Positions 37,338-47,080 are shown, numbered from the stretch's first letter. The stretch: 64,000 nt of DNA from Thioalkalivibrio sp. AKL19 (GCF_000420165.1 NZ_ATUK01000014.1:82001-146000), one strand, 5' to 3'. Numbers and translations are program-made. The notes: a model not told the origin generated them from the sequence alone.

Positions 37338-39194
37338 CTACGCTTCGTCAAAGCGGGAGATGTCGCGCACCGCGCCGTAGGCGGCGGAGGTCGTCATCAG
37401 GGCATAGGCGCGCAGGGCCTGGGACACCTGGCGGTTTCGCGACTCGGGCTTCCAGGCCTTCGGGCCGCGGGCCTCCATGGCCTCGCGCCGGGCCGCTAGC
37501 GTGGCGTCGTCCACGTCGATGCGGATCTCGCGCCCGGGGATGTCGATCACGATGGTGTCGCCCTCCTCGATCAGGCCGATCGCGCCACCCTGTGCGGCCT
37601 CTGGCGAGACGTGGCCGATGGACAGCCCGGAGGTGCCACCGGAGAAGCGCCCGTCGGTGATCAGCGCGCATTCCTTGCCCAGCCCCTTGGATTTCAGGTA
37701 CGAGGTCGGATACAGCATCTCCTGCATGCCGGGGCCGCCCTTCGGGCCCTCGTAGCGGATGATCACCACGTTGCCGGCCTGCACCTGATCGCCGAGGATG
37801 GCCTCGACGGCCGCATCCTGGCTCTCGAATACCCGCGCGGGGCCGGAGAACTTAAGGATGCTCTCGTCGACGCCGGCGGTCTTCACGATGCAGCCGTCCG
37901 GGGCCATGTTGCCGTACAGCACGGCCAGGCCACCGTCCTGCGAGTAGGCGTGCTCGATGTCGCGGATGCAGCCGTTCTCGCGGTCGATGTCCAGGCTGTC
38001 CCAGCTCTTGTCCTGGCTGAACGCGACCTGGGTGGGCACGCCACCCGGCGCGGCCTTGTACAGCGTCTCGGAGGCGGCGGCGTGGCGCATCACGTCCCAC
38101 TGCTCCAGCGCCTGGCCCATGGTGTCGGCATGCACGGTGGGGATATCGCGGTGAATCAGCCCGCCGCGATCCAGCTCGGCGAGGATGCCGACCACGCCAC
38201 CGGCGCGGTGCACGTCTTCCATGTGGTAGAGCTGGGTGGCCGGGGCGACCTTGCACAGGTTCGGCACCTTGCGCGACAGGCGGTCGATGTCGGCCATGGT
38301 GAAGTCCACCTCGCCCTCGCGCGCGGCGGCCAGCAGGTGCAGCACGGTGTTGGTGGAACCCCCCATCGCGATATCCAGACTCATCGCGTTCTCGAAGGCC
38401 TCGAAGGTCGCGATGGAGCGCGGCAGTACCGAGGCATCATCCTGCTCGTAGTAACACCTGGCCAGCTCGACCACGCGCCGGCCGGCCTGCTCGAACAGCG
38501 ACTTGCGCCCGGCGTGGGTGGCCAGCAGCGAGCCGTTGCCCGGCAGCGACAGGCCCAGCGCCTCGGTCAGGCAGTTCATTGAGTTGGCGGTGAACATGCC
38601 GGAGCAGGAGCCGCAGGTCGGGCAGGCGGAGCGCTCGATGGATTCCACTTCTTCATCCGAGGCGCTGGAGTCGGCGGCCTTGACCATCGCGTCCACCAGG
38701 TCCAGGTGGATGACCTTGTCGCTGCCCGGTGCCTGCACCTTGCCGGCCTCCATCGGCCCGCCGGAGACGAACACCACCGGGATGTTCAGGCGCATGGCGG
38801 CCATCAGCATACCGGGGGTGATCTTGTCGCAGTTGGAGATGCAGACCAGGGCATCGGCGCAGTGCGCGTTGACCATGTACTCCACCGAGTCGGCGATGAT
38901 CTCGCGCGAGGGCAGGGAATAGAGCATCCCGCTGTGGCCCATCGCGATCCCGTCGTCCACCGCGATGGTGTTGAATTCCTTGGCCACGCCACCGGCCTTC
39001 TCCACCTCGCCGGCCACCAGCTGACCCAGATCCTTCAGGTGCACATGCCCCGGCACGAACTGGGTGAAGGAATTGGCGATGGCGATGATCGGCTTGCCGA
39101 AGTCGCCATCCTTCATGCCGGTGGCACGCCACAGGGCACGGGCGCCGGCCATGTTGCGGCCATGGGTGGTGGTGCGGGAACGATAGGCGGGCAT
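37338..39194 (-). CDS. ilvD: dihydroxy-acid dehydratase
   Basis: A 618-residue Fe-S enzyme of the IlvD/Edd family, making the 2-oxo acids of valine and isoleucine. Cluster ligands appear in [12 protein letters not shown] and [30 protein letters not shown] and [10 protein letters not shown] are also diagnostic. Length matches the long E. coli-type enzyme (616). ATG 39194 gives the usual N-terminus M-P-A-Y-R-S-R-T-T; the frame runs 86 codons further upstream without support. It is divergent from the metal-binding gene with an 85-bp gap. Confidence 0.97.
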   Translation of the reverse strand: MPAYRSRTTTHGRNMAGARALWRATGMKDGDFGKPIIAIANSFTQFVPGHVHLKDLGQLVAGEVEKAGGVAKEFNTIAVDDGIAMGHSGMLYSLPSREIIADSVEYMVNAHCADALVCISNCDKITPGMLMAAMRLNIPVVFVSGGPMEAGKVQAPGSDKVIHLDLVDAMVKAADSSASDEEVESIERSACPTCGSCSGMFTANSMNCLTEALGLSLPGNGSLLATHAGRKSLFEQAGRRVVELARCYYEQDDASVLPRSIATFEAFENAMSLDIAMGGSTNTVLHLLAAAREGEVDFTMADIDRLSRKVPNLCKVAPATQLYHMEDVHRAGGVVGILAELDRGGLIHRDIPTVHADTMGQALEQWDVMRHAAASETLYKAAPGGVPTQVAFSQDKSWDSLDIDRENGCIRDIEHAYSQDGGLAVLYGNMAPDGCIVKTAGVDESILKFSGPARVFESQDAAVEAILGDQVQAGNVVIIRYEGPKGGPGMQEMLYPTSYLKSKGLGKECALITDGRFSGGTSGLSIGHVSPEAAQGGAIGLIEEGDTIVIDIPGREIRIDVDDATLAARREAMEARGPKAWKPESRNRQVSQALRAYALMTTSAAYGAVRDISRFDEA

Positions 39195-39279
39195 GGGTTC
39201 GGGCTCTCGTGAACGTTTACGCGGAAGCGGAATCGTACATAATGAGTCGTACAAACCCCAGTACCCCGAGGTCCGTGGA

Positions 39280-39552
39280 ATGAAAATCGAAGTCGAGAAC
39301 ATCAAGTGCGGCGGCTGCGCCAGCTCCATCCGCAAGGGCCTGCTGCAGGTGGAGGGCGTCACCGGCGCCGAGGTGGACGTGGAAGGCGGTGCGGTCGAGG
39401 TCGAGGCCCCGGACAGCGCCCGCGAGGCGGTGGCCGCGAAACTCGCCAACATGGGCTACCCGGAAGTCGGGTCGGTCTCCGGCCTGCGTTCCGCCAGCGC
39501 CAAGGCCAAGTCCTTCGCCAGCTGCGCCGTGGGGCGCATGAGCGGCGAATAG
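39280..39552 (+). CDS. heavy-metal-associated domain protein (CopZ-like)
   Basis: A 90-residue protein whose first 66 residues form a ferredoxin-like HMA domain: [17 protein letters not shown] with the metal-binding C-x-x-C, as in copper chaperones. The tail of about 25 residues ([19 protein letters not shown]) is unusual and has a third cysteine. It may carry copper or another soft metal in the cytoplasm. No P-type ATPase is adjacent. The DUF192 gene follows 3 bp later, suggesting joint translation. Confidence 0.85.
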   Translation: MKIEVENIKCGGCASSIRKGLLQVEGVTGAEVDVEGGAVEVEAPDSAREAVAAKLANMGYPEVGSVSGLRSASAKAKSFASCAVGRMSGE

Positions 39553-39555
39553 GCC

Positions 39556-40029
39556 GTGACGCCCGCCTTGTGGGGCCGGGCGTGGCACGGCCTTGCCTGG
39601 CTGGCGCTCATCGTCGTCCTCGGCGCGGGCCAGGCGCACGCGGACGACGGGCTGCCAACCGCCGATCTGACAGTCGGCGAACAGACCCTCACGATCGAGA
39701 TCGCCGCGACAGAGCGCAGTCGCCGTGTGGGGCTGATGCACCGTGACCACCTGCCCGGAGACCACGGCATGCTGTTCGTCTGGGCGCGCCCGGCGCAGTA
39801 CGGCATGTGGATGCAGAACACCCGCATCCCGCTGGACGTGGCCTTCATCAATGCGGATTTCACCATCACCAACATCGCCACCATGACACCCCATTCCACC
39901 CGCATCCACGAGGCGAAACGCCCCGTGCGCTACGCCCTGGAGGTCAATGCCGGGTGGTTCGAGGCACACGGCATCGGGGCCGGCGACCGCGTGCAGGATC
40001 TTGAGCGCGTGCTGGGCCGGAGCGACTGA
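39556..40029 (+). CDS. exported DUF192 family protein
   Basis: A 157-residue protein with a signal peptide (about residues 1-29, A-H-A-D-D) and a DUF192 domain: R-S-R-R-V-G-L-M-H-R-D-H-L, G-M-L-F-V-W-A-R-P, M-W-M-Q-N-T-R-I-P-L-D-V-A-F-I and V-L-E/ A-L-E-V-N-A-G-W-F. The family is widespread and its function is unknown. Start is GTG 39556, 3 bp after the HMA gene, with which it is probably coexpressed; a metal link is possible but unproved. Confidence 0.85.
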   Translation: MTPALWGRAWHGLAWLALIVVLGAGQAHADDGLPTADLTVGEQTLTIEIAATERSRRVGLMHRDHLPGDHGMLFVWARPAQYGMWMQNTRIPLDVAFINADFTITNIATMTPHSTRIHEAKRPVRYALEVNAGWFEAHGIGAGDRVQDLERVLGRSD

Positions 40030-40130
40030 GCCACCCCTGAAGCCCCACCGCACTGCGGTCCGGACGTGCGAATTGGGCCGCGTCTCCCTAGACTGTGCGG
40101 TCAGGACACCCACAGGAAACGGACGCGCAC

Positions 40131-41501
40131 GTGACCACCATGCCCACCACTCCATCCGCTCGCCCCGGCGCGCCCTTGCGCCGGACCCCGCAGCCCGGGG
40201 AGCTGGCATGGTTCCGTGATGCCGTGCCGTACATTGCCGCCCACCGCGGGCGCACCATGGTGATCGCACTGGCGGGCGAAGCCGCCCAGGGACCGGAATT
40301 CCCGGCACTGATGCGCGACATCGCCAAGCTCAATGCCCTCGGCATCCGGGTCGTGCTGGTCTACGGCGCCCGCCCGCAGATCGAGACGCGGATGGCGGAA
40401 CGCGGACTGACCCCGGCCTACGCGAACGGGCTGCGCGTAACCGACGCCCCGGCACTGGAAGCGGTACTGGACGCGGTGGGCCGGCTGCGCCTTCAGATCG
40501 AGGGTCTGCTGTCGCGCAGCCTGGGCCAGCCGGGCACCGGCAACGCCCGGCTGCGCGTGGCCAGTGGCAACTTCGTCACCGCCCGTCCGCTGGGCGTCCG
40601 CGACGGCGTGGATTTCCATTACACCGGCGAGGTGCGCGGGGTAGATACCACCGCACTGGGAGCCTTGCTGGACCGCGAGCAGGTGGCCCTGGTCTCCCCG
40701 CTCGGCTACTCCCCCACCGGCGAGGTGTTCAATCTCTCCGGCGAGGATGTCGCCACCCAGGTGGCGATCGCGCTGAACGCCGACAAGCTGATCTTTCTCA
40801 CCGAAGCCGGGGTGCTGCGCGACCCCGAACACGGCGTGCTCGACCAGCTTACCGTGCCCGCTGCCCAGGAACTGCTGGAGACCGCCACCGATCTTCCGGA
40901 GGAACTGGCCAACCACTTGCGAAGCGCCATCGACGCCTGCCACCGCCGCGAGATGCGCGTGCACCTGGTGGACCGACACGACGACGGCGGGCTGCTGACC
41001 GAACTGTTCACCCGCCAGGGGATCGGGACACTGGTTTCGCGCGAGCCGCTGGAGCAACTGCGTCCGGCGACGCTCGACGATGTTGGTGGCATCCATGCCC
41101 TGCTGGAACCGCTGGAGGCCGAAGGCATCCTGGTGCATCGCGCCCGGGAACACCTGGAACTGGAAATCGACCGCTTCCAGGTACTGGAGGCCGATGGCCT
41201 GATTATCGGCACTGCAGCGCTGTACCCCTTCGAGACGGATGCGGCGGAGATCGCCTGCCTGGCCCTGCACGCGGAGTACCGCGGGAGTGGCCGCGGCGAC
41301 CGCCTGCTGCAGGCCATGGAGCAACTGGCGCGGGAGCAGGGTATCCGGCGGGTGTTCGTGCTCACCACCCGCACGGCCCAGTGGTTTCAGGAGCGCGGCT
41401 ACACGCCGGGCCAGGTGGACGACCTGCCCGCCAGCCGCCAGACCCGCTACAACCAGGCGCGCAACTCGCGGGTCTTTACCCGCATCCTGGACACCGCGTA
41501 G
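40131..41501 (+). CDS. argA: amino-acid N-acetyltransferase (N-acetylglutamate synthase)
   Basis: A protein of about 456 residues. The N-terminal amino-acid-kinase-fold domain (about 1-290) includes V-L-V-Y-G-A-R-P-Q-I-E and N-A-D-K-L-I-F-L-T-E, and the C-terminal GNAT domain (about 300-440) has the acetyl-CoA loop Y-R-G-S-G-R-G-D. It catalyses the first, arginine-inhibited step of arginine synthesis. E. coli ArgA is 443 long. GTG 40131 is preferred (GGA 8 bp upstream); ATG 40140 is nearly as good. A longer frame to GTG 40095 is less likely. Confidence 0.94.
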   Translation: MTTMPTTPSARPGAPLRRTPQPGELAWFRDAVPYIAAHRGRTMVIALAGEAAQGPEFPALMRDIAKLNALGIRVVLVYGARPQIETRMAERGLTPAYANGLRVTDAPALEAVLDAVGRLRLQIEGLLSRSLGQPGTGNARLRVASGNFVTARPLGVRDGVDFHYTGEVRGVDTTALGALLDREQVALVSPLGYSPTGEVFNLSGEDVATQVAIALNADKLIFLTEAGVLRDPEHGVLDQLTVPAAQELLETATDLPEELANHLRSAIDACHRREMRVHLVDRHDDGGLLTELFTRQGIGTLVSREPLEQLRPATLDDVGGIHALLEPLEAEGILVHRAREHLELEIDRFQVLEADGLIIGTAALYPFETDAAEIACLALHAEYRGSGRGDRLLQAMEQLAREQGIRRVFVLTTRTAQWFQERGYTPGQVDDLPASRQTRYNQARNSRVFTRILDTA

Positions 41502-41513
41502 CGGCGCGACAGG

Positions 41514-41939
41514 CTACTGGGCGTAGCGCGCCTCGTCGCGCTCGTGGGCCTCCTGGGCGGCCACGCTCAGGGTGGCGATCGGACGGGCCTCCAGCCGGGC
41601 GATGCCGATCGGCTCCCCGGTCTCCTCGCAGTACCCGTATTCGCCCCGGTCGATGCGCGCCAGCGCCTCGTCGATCTTGTTCAGGAGCTTGCGGTAACGA
41701 TCCCGGGTGCGCAGCTCCAGGCCGGCATCGGTCTCGTGGCTGGCGCGGTCATTGGGATCCGGCTCCTGCCAGCTCTCGCTGCGCAGGTGTTCCAGGGTCT
41801 GCTCCGATTCCTCGATCAGCTCGGCACGCCAGGCCTCGAGCCTGGCGCGAAAGTAGTCCAGTTGACGCGGATTCATGTAGGGTTCGTCCTCGGACGGACG
41901 GTACCCGGAATCCGGGCGGGTCTTGGTTTCCTGGCTCAT
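41514..41939 (-). CDS. dksA: RNA polymerase-binding transcription factor DksA
   Basis: A 141-residue coiled-coil protein that enters the RNA polymerase secondary channel and works with ppGpp. The coiled coil (about 25-100) contains D-P-N-D-R-A-S-H-E-T-D near its tip, with the acidic residues needed for activity. The zinc-finger end is degenerate: Y-G-Y-C-E-E-T-G-E-P-I-G keeps one cysteine where classical DksA has C-x2-C-x17-C-x2-C, so this is a Cys-poor, probably zinc-independent DksA. Length is close to E. coli (151). Convergent with argA (12 bp) and divergent from cpdA. Confidence 0.92.
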   Translation of the reverse strand: MSQETKTRPDSGYRPSEDEPYMNPRQLDYFRARLEAWRAELIEESEQTLEHLRSESWQEPDPNDRASHETDAGLELRTRDRYRKLLNKIDEALARIDRGEYGYCEETGEPIGIARLEARPIATLSVAAQEAHERDEARYAQ

Positions 41940-42099
41940 CTCGGGCCCCTCGCCAGGCCCCTTCCCGCCCCATGCGGGAAGGTCCCGGCGCGTTACGCGG
42001 TACACCCGATCGAGTATAGGGCAATAACCCGGCCGGGCGGCAAATACGAAAGCGCGCCCCAACGCACAACCCCGACCAACGGACAGCAACACGCCCCGC

Positions 42100-42882
42100 A
42101 TGCAGCGCATCCTCCAGATCAGCGACACCCATCTGGGCCGGGAGCCCGGACCGATCCGCCCCGGCTACCCCGACAGCGACCACCAGCTCGCGCGGGTCCT
42201 CGAGGCGCTCGTCCGGAACGAGCCGCGCCCGGACCTGCTCTGGCTGACCGGCGACTTGGCGGAAGACCCCGCGCCGGAGGCCTATACGCGCCTGCTGGAC
42301 CTGCTGGACCGGCATGTGCCTGGCTGGCCGCTCGCCGGCCTGGCGGGCAATCACGACGAGTGGTGCGACTTGGACCGGGCCTTCACGTCGGCCGGACACG
42401 CACTGGACGGACACCGCGTACGGGGCGAGTGGCTCCTGGTCGGAGTCAACTCGGCAGTCCCGGGACAGGCGGCCGGGCGCATCGAGCCCGCCGAACTGGA
42501 ACGGCTGGAGCAGGTGCTGACCCGTCATCCGGCGCACTGGGTGATGATCGCCATCCACCACCCGGTCGTGCCGATCGGAAGCGGCTGGATGGACCGCATC
42601 GGCCTGACCAACCCGGACGACCTGTTCGCGGTGCTGGACCGCCATCCGCGCGTACGTGCCTGCCTGTTTGGCCATATCCACCAGGACTTTCGCAGCGAGC
42701 GTCGGAGCGTCGAGCTGCTGGGCTGTCCCTCTACCTGCATCCAGTTCGCCCCCGGTTCCGAACGGTTTGCGCTGGACACCGAGCACGCCGGCTATCGCGT
42801 GCTGGAACTGCACCCGGACGGCCGGATCGACACCCGCGTCGAACGGGTTCCTGGCGCCGGCCCCGAGGAGGCCCAAGCATGA
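42100..42882 (+). CDS. cpdA: 3',5'-cyclic-AMP phosphodiesterase
   Basis: A 260-residue calcineurin-like metallophosphoesterase. The binuclear metal site is visible as D-T-H (residues 9-11), G-D-L-A-E-D, G-N-H-D-E, I-H-H-P and G-H-I-H-Q-D. This pattern and length fit CpdA, which hydrolyses cAMP; other family phosphodiesterases cannot be excluded. The Crp-like regulator is encoded 13 kb downstream, so the cell probably uses cAMP signalling. Its stop overlaps the amgK start by 4 bp. Confidence 0.82.
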   Translation: MQRILQISDTHLGREPGPIRPGYPDSDHQLARVLEALVRNEPRPDLLWLTGDLAEDPAPEAYTRLLDLLDRHVPGWPLAGLAGNHDEWCDLDRAFTSAGHALDGHRVRGEWLLVGVNSAVPGQAAGRIEPAELERLEQVLTRHPAHWVMIAIHHPVVPIGSGWMDRIGLTNPDDLFAVLDRHPRVRACLFGHIHQDFRSERRSVELLGCPSTCIQFAPGSERFALDTEHAGYRVLELHPDGRIDTRVERVPGAGPEEAQA

Positions 42883-43874
42883 TCCCGGACGACACCCGCA
42901 GCAAGCAGCTCGCGGCCTGGCTGGAGCAGCAGCCGGGCACCTTCACCGACCTGGCCCTGCTGCGGGCGGATGCCAGTTTCCGGCGCTATTTCCGCCTGCG
43001 CCGCGATGGCGAATCGGTGGTACTGATGGACGCCCCGCCGGAGCGCGAGGCCACCGGACCGTTCGTGCAGGTGGCGCGGCTGCTGGAGTCGCTGGGGCTG
43101 CGGCCACCCCGCGTGCTGGTGCACGACCCGACGGCCGGGTTCGTCCTGCTCGAGGATCTGGGCGACCGGACCTTTACCCGGGCCCTTGCCGAAGGGGCCG
43201 GAGAAGGCGCGCTGTACGACCGCGCGATCGACACCCTGGTCCAGCTCCACCGTGCCTGGCCGGACCAGGCCGCGAAGGCGCCGGCCCTGCCCACCTATGA
43301 CACCCCGCGCCTGCTCGACGAGGCCGCCCTGTTCGCCGACTGGTACTGGCCGGAACATCGGGGTACCGCGATGGAGCCGACGCGGCGCGAGGCGTTCATG
43401 GAAGCGTGGCGCGAGACCCTTGAAGGGCTCCCCGCCCTGGACAACACACTGGTGCTGCGCGACTTCCACGTCGACAACCTGATGCTGCCACCCGGCGAGG
43501 ACCGCGGCTGTGCCGTGCTGGATTTTCAGGACGCGGTGATCGGAAGCCCGGCCTACGATGTCGTCTCCCTGCTGGAGGATGCCCGCCGCGACGTGTCGCC
43601 GGCCACGGTGGAACGCGGCCTGGACCGCTACTTCGCGGGAACCCCCCGCGACCGCGAGGCCTTCATGCGCCATTACCGGGTCCTCGGTGCCCAGCGCACC
43701 ACCAAGATCCTCGGCATCTTCGTGCGCCTGGCCCGGCGCGACGCCAAGCCCCGTTACCTGGAGCACCTGCCCCGCCTGCACCGCCTGCTGGCGCAGGGGC
43801 TGCCCCATGCGGGCCTGGAACCGGTCGCCGCCTGGTTTGAAAATCACATGCCCGAACGGCTGCAGGAGGACTAG
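42879..43874 (+). CDS. amgK: N-acetylmuramate/N-acetylglucosamine kinase
   Basis: A 331-residue kinase of the aminoglycoside-phosphotransferase fold. Features: A-D-A-S-F-R-R-Y-F-R, L-L-E-D-L-G-D-R-T-F, the catalytic loop L-R-D-F-H-V-D-N-L and the metal motif L-D-F-Q-D-A. With MurU it forms the cell-wall recycling route that converts MurNAc to UDP-MurNAc, bypassing early fosfomycin-sensitive synthesis; this is known from Pseudomonas. The murU gene follows 3 bp later. The gene call as AmgK rests on this pairing, since the fold alone is broad. Confidence 0.9.
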   Translation: MIPDDTRSKQLAAWLEQQPGTFTDLALLRADASFRRYFRLRRDGESVVLMDAPPEREATGPFVQVARLLESLGLRPPRVLVHDPTAGFVLLEDLGDRTFTRALAEGAGEGALYDRAIDTLVQLHRAWPDQAAKAPALPTYDTPRLLDEAALFADWYWPEHRGTAMEPTRREAFMEAWRETLEGLPALDNTLVLRDFHVDNLMLPPGEDRGCAVLDFQDAVIGSPAYDVVSLLEDARRDVSPATVERGLDRYFAGTPRDREAFMRHYRVLGAQRTTKILGIFVRLARRDAKPRYLEHLPRLHRLLAQGLPHAGLEPVAAWFENHMPERLQED

Positions 43875-44552
<678 letters not shown>

Positions 44553-44590
44553 CCCGCCGGCAACCCGCAGCACCCTTGCGGACGCATTGT

Positions 44591-45079
44591 TCAGGGCTTG
44601 ATGTAGGTATACCCGGCGCGTTGCAGACGGGTCAGCTCGACGAGACCACTGGAAACGACGTCCTTCTCCGCGACCTCGTGCAGATCCGCACGCTCGAGCC
44701 CGCGCGACTCCATCGTGTTGCCGCACACCAGGAACCGCACATCCTGCAGTTTCAGGGTATTCACGGTGCTGCGCAGGTCCGGGTCCGTGCGGGCGTGCTG
44801 CAGCAGGCTGATGCCACTGCCGTGGGTGAGCACCTTGATCTCCAGCGCGGCATCCGCCGGGGTCCCGTCGATGTGATTCTGCAGGTTGCGCAGGGCGTTC
44901 AGGTGCAACTCCGGGTCATCGGTATTGATGTGATAGACCACCCGCAGCGGCTCGTCGGCCGCCGGGGCCTCGGCGATGGTGCCGAACAACAGCGCCGTCG
45001 CACCGCCCGCCACCAGCATCAACAAGAACGCCCCGGCCAGGAACCAGCCGGGGCGCAACACTCGTTTATCGCGGTTCAT
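44591..45079 (-). CDS. membrane-anchored DsrE-like protein
   Basis: A 162-residue protein with an N-terminal membrane segment (about residues 11-33) and a DsrE/DsrF-like domain from about 45. This domain has R-V-V-Y-H-I-N-T-D-D, V-L-T-H-G-S-G-I and F-L-V-C-G-N-T-M, with a single Cys 119 in the position of the family's candidate persulfide-carrying residue. It ends R-A-G-Y-T-Y-I-K-P. Orientation suggests the domain is periplasmic. It is 21 bp downstream of the anti-sigma gene, whose C-terminal half is homologous, so the two may share a sulfur ligand or interact. Confidence 0.8.
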   Translation of the reverse strand: MNRDKRVLRPGWFLAGAFLLMLVAGGATALLFGTIAEAPAADEPLRVVYHINTDDPELHLNALRNLQNHIDGTPADAALEIKVLTHGSGISLLQHARTDPDLRSTVNTLKLQDVRFLVCGNTMESRGLERADLHEVAEKDVVSSGLVELTRLQRAGYTYIKP

Positions 45080-45100
45080 CGGGACTCCGGCCGCACCGGA

Positions 45101-45919
45101 TCAGACCTTGATGTAGATCCAACCTTCGGCCTGACGGCGGGCCGCCTCGGCCACGCCGGAGTCGATCAGCTCGGCCTGCGGCAGGATATCCACGGTCCGT
45201 CCCTCCTCGCGTGCCAGCCGGTTCAGGGTCTGGGCGCAGGCGGTAAAACGCAGCGTCGGATAGTCCTGCGCCATGCTGGCGACACGCTCCGGATACGGGG
45301 CACTGTCCGCCCGTAGCAGGTCCATCGCGTTGTTGTGCACCACCACCTGCACGTTCAGGTCGCGTCCCACCGAGGCCGCCTCGCGGTACATGCTCTCGAT
45401 GTCGTCCAGCAGCTCGGCCATGGCGCGGGTATCGCCCTCGTTGATATGCAGCAGGATCTGGTCGGTCTCGGTCGCCGAAAACACTTGCTGCGGGGCCGCC
45501 GCGCCACCAGGAGTCTCGTCACTGGCCGCCACTTGCGCCAGGGCTTCGGCGTCCTGCCCGGTTGCGGCCGACGGGTTGCCCCCGAAGAACCCGGCATCAC
45601 GGGTAATCTCGTACCCGCCCAGCGAACCCACGACCAGCGCGAGCACCCCGGCCGCCACCGACGGGAACCAGGCCGAACGGCCGCCGCGCGACAGGCGACA
45701 ACGCCCACCGGAGGCGCGCTTGGCCGGCACGTCCTCGTAGGCCATGTTGACCAGTTCCTTGAGCTGGTGCATGTCGCAGACTTCGCGGCTCAGGTGCTCA
45801 CTGGAGGCGATCGTCTTGAGCGTGTACAGACGGTCCTCCGGCGAAAATTCACCATCCACGAAGGCGTTGAGAATCTCCTCGCTGGGCCGGTTCTTCGCAC
45901 TCAGTCGTTCATTCGACAT
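45101..45919 (-). CDS. anti-sigma factor fused to a periplasmic DsrE-like domain
   Basis: A 272-residue protein. Residues 10-60 look like an anti-sigma domain (I-L-N-A-F-V-D-G-E-F-S-P-E-D) with H-x5-C-x2-H (42, 48, 51), a variant of the zinc anti-sigma motif. A membrane segment spans about 84-103. After a linker, residues 150-272 form a DsrE-like domain: I-L-L-H-I-N-E-G-D, V-V-V-H-N-N-A-M-D and F-T-A-C-A-Q-T-L with Cys 228, ending G-W-I-Y-I-K-V. It overlaps the sigma gene by 11 bp, so it most likely holds that sigma factor at the membrane and senses a periplasmic signal. The fold assignments are by reading only. Confidence 0.8.
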   Translation of the reverse strand: MSNERLSAKNRPSEEILNAFVDGEFSPEDRLYTLKTIASSEHLSREVCDMHQLKELVNMAYEDVPAKRASGGRCRLSRGGRSAWFPSVAAGVLALVVGSLGGYEITRDAGFFGGNPSAATGQDAEALAQVAASDETPGGAAAPQQVFSATETDQILLHINEGDTRAMAELLDDIESMYREAASVGRDLNVQVVVHNNAMDLLRADSAPYPERVASMAQDYPTLRFTACAQTLNRLAREEGRTVDILPQAELIDSGVAEAARRQAEGWIYIKV

Positions 45920-46472
45920 GCCGATTCCTCACTACCTTGAGATAGGGTGTATCGGCCGCATTCCCCGTGTCGGCCTGCTGCTCCAGCAGCACCTTCTTCA
46001 GCTGCGCCCGAGCCCGGCTCAGGCGACTCATCACGGTGCCGATCGGTACGTCCAGCACCTCCGAGACCTCGGAGTAGGCAAAGCCCTCCAGGTCCACCAG
46101 CGCGACCACCTGGCGGTGATCGGTACTCAGCTCGGCCATCGCCCGGTGGACATCCGCGACCATGCGATTGCGCTCGGTCTGCTGTTCCGGGCAGTCCTCG
46201 CAGGGCAGCTCCATGCTGTCCACGTCCACCGTATCCTTCTGCCGCCGCCCCCAGTCGCGGTAGCAGTTGGTCATGATGCGGAACACCCAGGCCTTCAGGG
46301 CGTCCTCGTCCTGCAGCGACTTCAGCCGCGTCAGGGCCTTCATCATCGCCTCCTGCACCAGGTCGTCCGCCAGCGCGGCATCGTGACACCACGCGAATGC
46401 CATGCGGTACATCTGGGGCCGCAGGTCGCACACCTTCTGGCGCAGCCTGCGCTGCGCGAACCAGGTTGCCAT
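45909..46472 (-). CDS. ECF-type RNA polymerase sigma factor
   Basis: A 187-residue sigma-70 family protein of the extracytoplasmic-function type. Region 2 is at about residues 15-85 (A-D-D-L-V-Q-E-A-M-M-K-A-L, A-W-V-F-R-I-M-T-N). Region 4 is at about 120-170 (D-H-R-Q-V-V-A-L-V-D-L-E-G, G-T-V-M-S-R-L-S-R-A-R). The linker has C-E-D-C, of unknown meaning. GGAGGAAA before ATG 46472 fixes the start. The downstream gene is its likely anti-sigma factor. A GGAAT-N17-CGTC pair upstream could be its own promoter. Confidence 0.93.
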   Translation of the reverse strand: MATWFAQRRLRQKVCDLRPQMYRMAFAWCHDAALADDLVQEAMMKALTRLKSLQDEDALKAWVFRIMTNCYRDWGRRQKDTVDVDSMELPCEDCPEQQTERNRMVADVHRAMAELSTDHRQVVALVDLEGFAYSEVSEVLDVPIGTVMSRLSRARAQLKKVLLEQQADTGNAADTPYLKVVRNRHVE

Positions 46473-46532
46473 GTTGTGTTTCCTCCATCCGCAGGCCGTA
46501 CGTGCGGCCTTGCTTGTTCTTGTACCCTGTAG

Positions 46533-46558
46533 GACGCTACCGGGCGCGAGGCTATTCC
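46533..46558 (-). promoter_or_regulatory. candidate ECF-type promoter of the sigma operon
   Basis: On the minus strand GGAAT (46558-46554) and CGTC (46536-46533) are separated by 17 bp, the spacing and base choice of many ECF sigma promoters. The sigma start codon lies about 60 bp downstream. If real, the operon is autoregulated. One example in a GC-rich genome is weak evidence. Confidence 0.4.
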
Positions 46559-46618
46559 GGTGTCCCGGCCTTGCGACCGCACAAACCGCGCACCCCGATC
46601 CGCTGATCAGGATACCCA

Positions 46619-47080
46619 ATGCCATTTGATCCGCAACAACTGGAGCGCTCGTTTGCGTTCGATCCCGACACCGTACGGGACCTGCGCGAACGCTGGGCCC
46701 GCCTGATCACCGATGCCGTCTGGGGCGAGCTCAAGACCGGCACCATCGGGGCGGTTCCCCGCCTGCGCAAGCGCCTGCTGGAACTGGGCGAAAACCTGCG
46801 CTCCATGTTGTCCGACCGTGCCTGGATTCCACACGAGCGCGAGCGCGTGAAGGGTGCGATGGCTGCCAGCCTCAACCTGCGCGACAGCCTTCAGCAGACC
46901 GACCGCGCCGCCAAGCTGCTGAACGGGGGCGCCGACTTCGAGGCCTTCGAGGCCGACTACCTCGCCTTCCGCAAAGTCCTGCTCGCCTTCATCGAGCACC
47001 ACGAGCAAATCTGGGGCGACCTCCTGGAGAGCCTGTACGACGAGGCACCGGACGCCGACGAACAGGACGAGGACTCGTGA
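46619..47080 (+). CDS. uncharacterised helical protein divergent from the ECF sigma gene
   Basis: A 153-residue protein I do not recognise. It appears soluble, mostly alpha-helical and highly charged (for example D-L-R-E-R-W-A-R-L-I-T-D-A-V and R-L-R-K-R-L-L-E-L-G-E-N-L-R), with an acidic C-terminus. There is no signal peptide, cysteine or membrane segment. Codon use fits the neighbours and the frame is clearly coding. It starts about 60 bp from the ECF promoter candidate on the other strand, so it may or may not belong to that module. Confidence 0.7.
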   Translation: MPFDPQQLERSFAFDPDTVRDLRERWARLITDAVWGELKTGTIGAVPRLRKRLLELGENLRSMLSDRAWIPHERERVKGAMAASLNLRDSLQQTDRAAKLLNGGADFEAFEADYLAFRKVLLAFIEHHEQIWGDLLESLYDEAPDADEQDEDS

